64,000 nucleotides of DNA from Carya illinoinensis (taxonomy: Eukaryota; Streptophyta; Magnoliopsida; Fagales; Juglandaceae). Numbering within the stretch: position 1 is the first letter of the stretch; the number at the start of each line of letters is the position of its first letter. The notes beneath the pieces are model-generated. The model did not search any database and was not told the origin of the DNA. It saw only the letters and a list, made by a program, of their open reading frames with translations. The stretch covers positions 12,858,501 to 12,922,500 of the forward strand of contig NC_056766.1 in assembly GCF_018687715.1 (NCBI RefSeq). The letters are read 5' to 3'. The position numbers and the translations under genes were made by a program. Below, one piece after another: positions 55,459-64,000 of the stretch.

Positions 55459-57649
55459 TTAGGAAGAGGGTCTCTGGCATGCAGCAAAGAGCTGCCAGCT
55501 AATCAAAGCCATCACTAGTGAGGTGAACAGTTCAAAGCCTACCACCTTTGGTAAGTGCCAGCCTAAACTTCTCCTCAGATAGCTGAAGAAAAAGAAAAAG
55601 AAAACATCATCTACAATAAACAGGAGCCATACTTAATAAATAGTCGGTCACTAAATAATCGGAATTTATTCAAAAGCTACAAAATGCGTAGTTCAAATAC
55701 ACAGTAAGTAGGCAAGAGAGTCACTAAATAGAAGTAAAAAATAGGATAATTATATTAATTAGCAAACAGGCACCATCCAACTATCCAAGTACACACGGTA
55801 TAAAGAATACATACCACTTCCTTGCATGTGATGCATCTTGGCTTTCCATGGGGAGTTCACTTTAAGGCCAAGTTCATTTAGGAAGGAATTATTGAATAGA
55901 TGAAACGATCTCCAGGTGGCATGATCACTTTGATAAAAGAGCAACTTTTTCAAAATTGCCAACTTTATGTATTTGGTTCCCCTTCCAGTTGGTATAATCA
56001 AGCACATTAGTTGGGCCATGGTTTGCTCCAACAACAGATTGAAGTGTGGGTATATAGGAATAATCCCTTTTAACAGGGTTTCCTTGGGGAAGTGGTAATG
56101 ACATTATGCTGATGAGAGAGATATACGGTGTGTTTGGTTGATGAAATTTTGACAATATCAGAGAATTTCTTTGAAAAATTTTGAGATGCGTTTTTGTTGG
56201 GTTATGTGAAGGTAAATATGTTTTGTATTGAGATTTGTGGAAGCAGATTGGTAGAATTGAAAATTTGTTTAAATATAATTTTTTACGCTATTTTTATTTT
56301 GGTTTTTGACATTTTTTAAAAGTTATATTGAATTTTTTGTTTTTAATTTTTTGACTGAAATCTAGGCAGATGATGGGATGAAAAGTTGAAATAGAAAAAA
56401 CATTTTTGAGATTGAAAGGTGTTTGGATTGAAGTTGAATTTTAAAAAAGAAATATTAGAAAACTTTGGAACTTTGAGGAAACCAAACAGAGCCAAAGCTG
56501 TTGGAGGAAATCACTTCATTGAGGGTCTGTTTGAGGTTGCGGTAAGAGTCTTAAAAAGCACTTAAATATTCTTAAAAGTTCTTTAATAAAAAAATTAGGT
56601 CGTTTGGGTGTTACGTATTAAAGCACTTTTAATCTCAAATAAGCTAAAAAGTACATTTGAAGAAAATTTTTCTCAAACATGCTTTTCCGAATAATGCAGA
56701 ACGTAATTCGAATTTAAAAAAAACTGTTAATGGACGAAAATATTCATACAATTTTAAGATAATTACAACTTTCAAATTTTCAAGGATATGATTATAATTT
56801 TTAAAAATTCAAATAATCGTTATTTCTACTTCAAAAATTACTTTTTTAATTTGTTTTCAAACAAACGTAACATGTTTGAAAGTGCTTTAAACATATGGTT
56901 ACCAAACAGTAAATAACTTTTTAATAGTAGAACTTATTATTCAAGTTATAAGCTATAAGTTCTAAAGTTATAAGTTATGTTTCCTATTGCAATCCCAAAC
57001 ATGCACTTAGTGTTGACTCCCCATGGAAGTTCTCATTTTCTATAGAAGAATATTGGAGTATTGCTTCCTTGAGAGCGGTATTCTTTATTTGGGTAGAGGC
57101 ATTAGGAAAATTGGTCACGTGGGAAAATCATAGGAGGTGTTATACTGGATCATCATCTATTACTCCATTGACATTTAGGTAGTGCTTTATGGCAACCCAT
57201 CTTTAGCCTCTTTAGTTTAAGATGGATCAGTTTTGACCTAGTCCTTATAACTAGATCCAAGAGAGTGTGGCAGGTCAAAAGGAAAACTAGGTCCTTCGAA
57301 GTGGGTTCTATCTTGGTTATCGGCGTAAAGACATCCGTAATGGAATACTTTTCACCACAGGTGACACAAGAAAGGCTGACACTCAGTGGTGCACCTTTGG
57401 TCAGCGTTCTCCCCGAAGAAACTATGGATCACATGTCGGAGTTGAAGGAAAATGGTGTAACTCCGAGGTTTGAGGGAGATGTAGGGTCTGTCAAAGTTGC
57501 ACAGAAAGGGTTGCCAAGGGTGCAGGAACTTGATGTACTGCCAAGACTTGCTGCCAATCCAAAACCTCCAATGGTGACCATGACCTCACTATTGGAGAGA
57601 ACCAATGAAGCTCTTGAGAAGGTACGAGATTTGAATGTAGGACATGCTT

Positions 57650-57680
<31 letters not shown>

Positions 57681-60397
57681 GGGGAGATATGGGTTTGTCT
57701 CTGGTGCCTTGCGAGGATGAATGTTTTGGGCTTGGTGTATAGTTGGGAGCTGTGTTTGGGGAAGATGTTGTTCCCTTGTTATCTTTTCCTTAGATAAACA
57801 ATATAGCTAGATCATCATCGGATATTGTATATGGGGATTACATGTGGAGGACTTTGACCAATTCACAGCACTACTCACTGCAATTGTGGTAGGTCACTCG
57901 CTTAAAACAAAATCAAGATTTAAGAAGAGTAGGGAGTTAAAGCAACTTACTTGGGTAATCAATTATGATGCAAAGGGAGGTAGTACAAGTTGAGGGAGGA
58001 CTAGAGGGAGGGCATAAAGCCTTCCTCCGTCCTTGTAGGATCATTCGGGTGGAGTATTAGTTGTGTGGGAAACAAGGGGTTGGGGTAGTTATAGTGACTT
58101 GCTTTGCTTTGGGGAGACGTGTTTTGTCCCAATAGGACTTGGTGTATGTTGGATAGGTTTCTAATTTCTCCCTCTTGGGAGATGTTCATTAGGGGCTCTC
58201 TCTTATGAGCTAGGTGTTCTCTCTTGTATACATCCATGTTACGCCTATTGATATTAATATATTTCTACTTATAAAAAAAAAATAAACTATTAAATGCCGC
58301 AGCTGTGAGAAACAAACCTTGTGATAGATGGCATTGTTGCCACAATTGCTGCACATGCATATATTATGGGGATCAGAGTCTTGGGTTTGTTTTTCCGGAG
58401 CCAAATCAAAGAACCCAATGCAGCTAGGGATATACTCAATACCTAATTAAGAAAAAGAAGTTAAATATCAATAGAAGACGGAAGAAGTGATGAGCTACAT
58501 AGAAGAATTAAGTCAACATGCATGTTACGAATTAAATATATTTTTGATAAGTATTACAAATTAAAAATATGACAGCCAAGTTACCACATCAATGAGATGA
58601 TCCATATGTAATGTTTTTGTGTCTGACCAATATAAGATCATTACATGAATCTTTCTTACTTACAAAAGAACAAAATGATCTGTACATGAATCTTTGGCTT
58701 TCAACATATCATTTGTCCCAAAAGCTAGAGCAAAGGACATTGTCAAAAGCTATAGCCACAAACATACACTAGATACAAGAAGAAATAAATATACCAGATT
58801 TGCATTTGCTTCAATGCCTTGCAAAATGTAATCCCATGTGAATTCTAGTCCTCTAGCGCCCACCCAAAGAGGTGCCAATCTATGAAGAACAGAATCAGCA
58901 AAAGCCCAACCTACCAACAGGTGAAAATTTGTCAAAGCCCTAACGTTTAACATATATGCAGTTACAGAAAAGAATACTCAAAGATTACAAGTGCTCGAAA
59001 GTTGATCTAGACCACTGATTTCTAACCAAGTCCAACAGCTTGGAATTTATGATTCTGAGAAATGTTCCTGTGAGTCAACTGAGTCAGGGCAAAGTAAAGC
59101 CCAGCAACATCTATAAAACCAATTAGAGCTTTCAGCAGTTCCTGAAAACAAAAGGTATCTGTTATCAAGGTTAATCCCACATATATATCTTCAATAGAAA
59201 AATGAAAATACTGTTCTAATGCAGATATCAAAACATCATGTTGGAGCTTAATGTCACTCTCACTTGTCCAAAGGGCAATCAAGATCTGCAAGCCTTGGAT
59301 TGGAAAGAAATAAAAAGTGCATTCCTTCAAGTAAAATATACAGAAAATGGAATTTGTTTAGATGAAATATTTGATCTTTACGCCTATAGCGAAGGGTGTA
59401 AGTATTGGATTCTTTATCTAATAACTAGTCTTCACACAAGCTAATTCTCTGCATAACAATGCAAGCAATTTGTAAGTCAAAAGACAAGCATACCTGATAT
59501 GGATCAAAGCTATCATTCTCTGATACCTTTAGGAAGGTTGCCAGGCAAACAAGCTGTGAAAATATTCACCAACCAACTGATGAGGGGGGTAAATTTCAAG
59601 GGCAGAAAAAGCAAACATAAGGTAGAAGCATGGATGTAACTTGAAGACATGTAATCTGAGTCAGAGTTGCGTTATAACAATGTTGACAAACCTTTACTAA
59701 AGCTGTTCCCAGATAGACAAGAGCTGCTTTAACAGAGGTACCAAGCGTATCATACTCGGATCTGCGCAGGCATTCTTGTTACAGCAAAACCAATTTATAT
59801 ATCGATACGGCAGATAAATCACCCAAGAATACCTCTCTCTCTCTCTCCAATAAATTGATTTAGTACAAAGTTTCACCACTCACTTCCATATTCACTCAAA
59901 ATAACGCACCTGATTAATTCGCTTATGTCTAATTACTACAGTATTGCGAAAAGACTAGAACTAACAGGTTAAGTGCAATGACATAAGAAATGTTTACAGT
60001 GTTCTAATTACAGTATTTTCTATAACTTGAACACGAAGTTCAAATGAACTTTCTAGTATAATAACGGCGAAATTAGAACGTACGTTCGATCGAGATTGTT
60101 AAAAAATAGAACAAGGAAAAAAAAAAAAAAAACTGTTCTCCGACAGCCAACGAAACAACCAGCGATGCCTAATCAGATCGTGATCCTAAGTAAGTTAGGG
60201 TTTCCAATAAAACATAGTAAATACAAATAAGAGACATGGAACTGAGCTTCCATAAGTGAAATTATCGGCAAGACTAACATACAGAATGAACAAAAGAAAT
60301 TGAAGTAAAGCGAAACTCACAAGGGCGTCGCGGAATAGTAAACAGCGTGGGGGCCGAATGTGAGAATTGCGCAATTGAAGAAATGGAACAGCGTCAT
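55459..60397 (-). CDS. TMEM147: Transmembrane protein 147 (ER BOS-complex subunit)
   Basis: Seven exons on the minus strand are 60321-60397, 59692-59761, 59494-59553, 59027-59141, 58795-58910, 58318-58442 and 55459-55582, all GT..AG with continuous phases, giving 228 residues. The product starts MTLFHFFNCAILTFGPHAVY and ends in AACQRPSS. It has about seven hydrophobic segments and conserved blocks such as LLKALIGFIDVAGLYFALTQ, GWAFADSVLHRLAPLWVGAR and SWQLFAACQR. In animals TMEM147 works with nicalin and NOMO at the ER translocon during membrane-protein biogenesis; a similar ER role in plants is inference. Length fits the family. Intron 6 (2.7 kb) carries retroelement sequence. Intron 1 contains TTAGGGTTTCC, a telo-box-like motif common in plant housekeeping genes. 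Confidence 0.95.
55583..57179 (-). other. Part of TMEM147 intron 6
   Basis: Frames at 55759-56155 have no recognised domain. AT-rich sequence at 56100-57000 has the general look of degraded MITEs, with phrases such as GTGTTTGGTTGATGAAATTT and GAGGTTGCGGTAAGAGTC that suggest old element ends. Confidence 0.45.
57180..58279 (+). mobile_element. LINE-derived fragment in TMEM147 intron 6
   Basis: The 3' end TTGTATACATCCATGTTACG followed by CCTATTGATATTAATATATT and an A-tail (58271-58280) is a typical plant LINE terminus. Near 57925-57985, ELKQLTWVINYDAKGG resembles the C-terminal end of plant LINE ORF1. ORF1 sequence running almost directly into the 3' end means ORF2 is missing. The 151-residue frame at 57265-57720 may be decayed ORF1. 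It lies antisense to the host gene. Confidence 0.5.
57648..57684. repeat. T12-G25 homopolymer tract
   Basis: Twelve T residues are directly followed by 25 G residues in the intron-borne LINE fragment. Such long G-runs are rare in plant genomes, can form G-quadruplexes, and are prone to sequencing or length errors. Confidence 0.85.
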
Positions 60398-61480
60398 CCT
60401 CTCTTCTCTCTCTCTCTTTCTTAGAAGCCCAGCGAGATCAACGAGGAGGAACCAAGAAATCCAAACAAGAGGTCTGGAGCACAGAGTGATGGATTCATGG
60501 AAGCATGGAGCAGAGCAGGACAGATTAGTTTGAATCAAATGAACCTTAGTAGTGAAGTAAATAACGAAACTGCCACCAAGTTTGTGGGCTAAATAAGATT
60601 GGGCTATAAGTCCAGTTAATGTTATTAGACCCAATAATGAAGTAAGTCCCTTTTTGGGTCTTTCTCGGCTTTGTTCAAGCCCGGTGTGAGCAAAATTATA
60701 ACGGGCTTGGGCTTTTAGTTTAGACATGTGCATCCGCTGGAAATTTGAAAAGCATTGGTCTGCTCGACCCAATAGAAACCTGACCCAAGTGGGTCCAGCT
60801 ATATTGTCGGTGAAACACTGAAAATGGACACGCATCCCCCGATATCATTGCCAGTAAGACTGACTCACTCATGAATTCAAATCTATCAAATATTGTGAAA
60901 TACTTAATAAACGAATTATATAAAAATAAATTTATAAATTAAATTATAAAATTATTTATATTATAAAATAAATCTTATGAATTATATAAATATACGTAAG
61001 TTTTATATAAATATACGTAAGTTTGTGAGTTTATCTTTATAACACATTTTTGTATCTACTAATAGTGAAGCAAACGTCCGTTGACATTTGCTCTAATTGT
61101 GACAAAATAACCTAATAATAAAATAATATACATATCAAAATAAAGTAGCATACATATCATAATAACATATATGTGAAAATAAAATTATTTTCATTTGGTT
61201 GTATTTTTGTATATTTTAATTAAATGATTATTTTATTTAATATAATTAGTGGTTTTGTTGTTTTAATTTTAACGTGTTTTCATCGTATTATTTTATAATT
61301 TATAAGTTATAAAATTCATTTTAATGTTCTTTCTTGATATTAATTATTATTTTGTATTTAAATTACTCTTTACTTTAAAATATTTTATTATTGGGTTTAA
61401 GTATTTTATTTTATTAATATTGAGCTGTAGTGTTTTTATTTAATTTTATTGTACTTTTAAACCTTATTAGACTTATATTT
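60398..61480. other. TMEM147 promoter region and AT-rich spacer
   Basis: The 5' leader on the minus strand includes a GA run at 60404-60420. The ORF that continues upstream of the TMEM147 ATG has no conserved sequence and is read-through of the leader and promoter. AT-rich MITE-like sequence lies at 60890-61060. No other gene is seen. Confidence 0.45.
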
Positions 61481-61489
61481 TCGGATGAG

Positions 61490-61640
61490 CTTTATTTTAG
61501 TAGATTTTTCCTTTATTTGGGTCAAGCCCTTTCAGTTTTTGGGCCTAGCCCGTGTACCTTAAGTCCAGGCCCCTTATTCCCTTAAACGGCGCCGTTTTGG
61601 TCCATGCCCCTTAGGGTTTCATTCTTTCTTCTTCCTCCTG
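61490..61640 (+). promoter_or_regulatory. Promoter- or LTR-like GC-richer island
   Basis: Closely spaced motifs include TGGGCC-type site II elements (near 61540), the 14-bp palindrome AAACGGCGCCGTTT (61584-61597) and TTAGGGTTTC (near 61612), followed by a pyrimidine-rich leader-like stretch. Site II plus telo-box pairs mark many plant housekeeping promoters. Similar palindromes occur in some plant LTRs, and the downstream frames (61604-61876, 61692-61898) have no recognised domain, so this may be a decayed gene or an LTR. Confidence 0.35.
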
Positions 61641-62140
61641 CTGGCGCCGACTGCTTCTCCTCCATTTTTATTTTTTCTTCCTCTGTTTTCTATGTGCTGC
61701 TGCTGCTGCTGCTTCTCTCCGATTCTTCTTCCTCTCATTTTCGAGCAATCAGCTGTGCGAGCCCAGCTACCCAACCTCCACCGAAAGCCACAGCAGCCCA
61801 GCAACGCCGCACAGCTCTTCCCCACACGGCAACAAATAGAGCAAATGCTCCATCGCAGCTACCCAACCTCCACTGAAAGCCTCTGTTTTGCTTCTTAAAA
61901 ACAGAGCAAATGCTCCACCGTGGTCAACCAACGAGGGCACAAAGCTGCGGAGCCAACCGGACTTTCCCCCTCGGACGCTGTCCTAGTTAATGCTCACCCA
62001 TTTTTCGTCATTTCCCCCCCTCTAGCCGTCGTGTGCACCACCCTCAACGTGCAACGTTTGCGCCGTCGCGTACACCACCCTCAACGACGCATCTCTCTTT
62101 CCCTCGGGTCGCTGTGTTTTGTACGGACTGTGTAAAAACT
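61641..62140. other. GC-richer region without recognised gene
   Basis: It contains a (CTG)6 run near 61694-61712, a near-duplicate of AGCTACCCAACCTCCAC (61763 and 61856) and a near-duplicate of CACCACCCTCAACG (62036 and 62072). The frames are not recognised. Confidence 0.4.
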
Positions 62141-62289
62141 AAACATACAATTACACGAAAATAAAAACGGAATGAGAAAACACTATTTATTCCTATAGCA
62201 ATGGGATACAAAAATATCATTTTTTTAAATAGTAGAAAAGTAAATAACAAATAAAAGTAAATAGTTTCATTGAAAACATTAAATATTAT

Positions 62290-62475
62290 AGAGAATTGCT
62301 ATAATCATAAAAATATTTTAGAAAAATAAACTCACAAACTGATATGATTTCATATGATACGTTAAATCTATTTTATAATAAAAGTAACTTTACAATCAAA
62401 CGTATCACATCAAGTGATCACGTTAGTTTATAGGCTTACTTTTGTGTGTTATCTTTGTGGCTAAGTATTTCTCAA
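62290..62475. mobile_element. MITE-like repeat with inverted halves
   Basis: ATATGATACGTTAAATC and CAAACGTATCACATCAAG are inverted relatives, and the outer parts AATAAACTCACAAACTGA and GTTAGTTTATAGGCTTAC likewise. Related sequence lies near 9015, 24800, 28215 and 60890. Noncoding. Confidence 0.5.
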
Positions 62476-62641
62476 TATTATAAGATCTACATACTTAGTT
62501 TATCTCTATTTAAATTAAACTATCTAATGCAATTAAAAACTTGAAAAGAATCTCTATTTTGTTTATGCCATGCTTTTCTCACTTGATTATTTGTCTCTTA
62601 TTTATTGTCTCACATTATCTCCCATATTCTACATAGGAATT

Positions 62642-62852
62642 TGTTGGTTTGGTTATACAAAACGAAACTATCTCATCTCATTTTATGATTTCATATAATA
62701 ATTACAACTTTTCCAAACTCATATATAAAATATAATAAATAATTCATTTTTTTCAAATCTCAAAACAAAAATAATATTATAATAATATTTTATTCAACTT
62801 TTAACAAAACGTCTAATCTCATCTCATCTGAACTGCATAATCAAACGAGACA
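62642..62852. mobile_element. MITE, GATGA family (inverted orientation)
   Basis: It begins TTGGTTTGGTTATACAAAAC with CATCTCATTTTATGATTTCA, carries the reverse-complement core, and ends TCATCTCATCTGAACTGCAT followed by AATCAAACGAG. It is a close relative of 26200-26400. Confidence 0.7.
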
Positions 62853-63319
62853 TACTTAAGTAGCTTGCAGGCTACATTTGGATGTACTCTACTACTTGTA
62901 CCTAACATATTTTTTTTGGCCATGCATGTTCATTTCCATTTCCCAAATTTGAAAGCTTCTAGTTTTGAAGATTTCCCCCAAAAAGAAAAACATAATATTC
63001 ATTGAACTGATTTAAGTTGGCATTGACAAACAGATCATTATAATCACCTTTACTTTTTATACTTGTTAAAAAGAATAATGGAACCCTTTTCTTTTGGTAA
63101 AGAACTTCATGACCAGGTAGATCACAAAATGTTCAATTGCCAAAAACATCCAAGGACCGACGAAATCGACCTTCCATCTTTACCTTTTGCTACGTACTGA
63201 TCATCTTTATGTCCTTTTCGTAATTATTTACACTTAGAACATCAACAACTTTTTCTGCTTCTTTCATACTTTACAACTAGAAAATCATGAAAGTAAAGTG
63301 GAGCATGCAGCTTAATCCT
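62853..63319. other. Intergenic region
   Basis: No gene or clear repeat is recognised. Confidence 0.35.
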
Positions 63320-63440
63320 TATGAAAAATATGTATTTTTTAAATCATCATAAACATTTAAAAATAATAAAAAAATCATAACATTATTAAAAAAACACTTC
63401 TTTAATTATTAAGTAAAAAAAAGGTGTCGGGACCCATGTT
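63320..63440. mobile_element. MITE-like repeat related to 17700-17890
   Basis: AT-rich core with TTCTTTAATTATTAAGTAAA, followed by GGTGTCGGGACCC. Borders are uncertain. Confidence 0.35.
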
Positions 63441-64000
63441 AGGGCCGAACACTCGGTAGATATAGCATTTTTTAGTGAGCAATTATATTTGACTAATGCT
63501 AGGAACAAGCACTAAATGCACAAACTTTACACAAGTCATTTGTAAAATAGCAGACCTTATGAAGAAAGTAAATTTTTTTACATCTTTTCATAATGGAGTC
63601 TACTTTTTTTTAATAAAAATTTTGTGCAAGACTTGTACATTTGAAATTTATAAATATCATTATTCATTATATTTTTGCTGATATTGACATTTAGGGTTTA
63701 GTTTTCTTGCAAAAAATTGATGATGATCAAGAGATCAAGTACTTAATTAGACAGTATGAAGAGTAGCATATATACTAGCATCGACCTTTATGTCGCTGTT
63801 AGAGTAGCATATATACTAGCATCGACCTTTATGTCGTTGTTAGAAAGTGTCAAAGAAGAGAGAAAAGGAATATATATGAGCTGCTTTGGACAAAATATAT
63901 ATGTAATAATTGTACCGAACTTGTGTTGTGGTCCATGTGAAAGGAAAATGATTTCAAGTAAAAATAAATGTAGAAAAAGGTGAGAGTGAAAGTGAAGGAG
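63441..64000. other. Terminal intergenic region
   Basis: No gene is recognised. The frames at 63496-63681 and 63756-63983 arise from AT-rich sequence and from the 41-bp duplication. Confidence 0.35.
63760..63841. repeat. 41-bp tandem duplication
   Basis: AGAGTAGCATATATACTAGC with ATCGACCTTTATGTCG and TTGTT or CTGTT occurs twice, at 63760 and 63801. The copies differ by one base (GTCGCTG against GTCGTTG). Confidence 0.95.

Noticed and set aside
57265..57720. Independent 151-residue gene in TMEM147 intron 6
   Set aside because: It runs into the T12-G25 tract and the LINE 3' region; decayed ORF1 or chance is more likely than a host gene.
60398..60835. N-terminal extension of TMEM147
   Set aside because: The family begins at MTLFHFF (60397); the upstream residues are unconserved read-through of leader and promoter.
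1..64000. tRNA, rRNA, organellar insert or bacterial-type operon
   Set aside because: By eye I saw no intact tRNA cloverleaf, no rRNA blocks and no prokaryotic gene arrangement; tRNAscan-SE and Infernal would be decisive.

Overview
This window looks like nuclear DNA of a woody eudicot. The genes are split by introns with GT..AG borders, the spacers are very AT-rich, and plant-type LTR retrotransposons, LINEs and MITEs are abundant. Many copies of an AT-rich MITE whose ends carry repeated GATGA motifs, together with the protein sequences, suggest Fagales and most likely Juglandaceae (walnut or pecan). That assignment is inference from memory of such repeats and was not tested.

Six protein-coding genes are supported. 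They are (1) the last exon of an LHT/AATL1-like amino-acid transporter (497-982, +); (2) a single-exon Dof zinc-finger transcription factor (6077-6787, -); (3) an intronless 940-residue protein related to molybdenum-cofactor sulfurase, with Arg where the PLP-binding Lys is expected (33091-35913, +); (4) a six-exon B3/REM-type protein with three B3 domains (44799-50656, +); (5) the LYR-motif assembly factor SDHAF1 (52128-52424, +); and (6) seven-exon TMEM147 (55459-60397, -). They share no obvious pathway and are ordinary neighbours on a plant chromosome. Exon borders were chosen from GT/AG signals, continuous reading phase and family similarity.

The remaining sequence is mostly layered transposable-element history. 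A degenerate Ty1/copia element (10722-17605, 5-bp duplication ATCTC) carries a 3.2-kb solo-LTR-like insertion in its right LTR. A second, inverted copy of that 3.2-3.3-kb sequence lies at 39191-42514 with its own 5-bp duplication. A LINE 3' half (28775-30940) is interrupted by an 836-bp hAT-type element holding a perfect 119-bp inverted repeat. A gag-only mini LTR element lies at 18875-19727 and a TRIM sits in intron 1 of the B3 gene. Two sibling Mutator-type MITEs with 9-10-bp duplications flank a spacer at 52709-53495, and four near-identical copies of a 203-bp unit are tandem at 4098-4910.

I found no evidence for an undescribed multi-gene system. The most unusual items are the 119-bp perfect hairpin inside a GC-rich hAT element, the Lys-to-Arg change in the sulfurase-like protein, the twin solo LTRs with internal hairpin repeats, and the B3 gene whose exon pattern records internal duplication.
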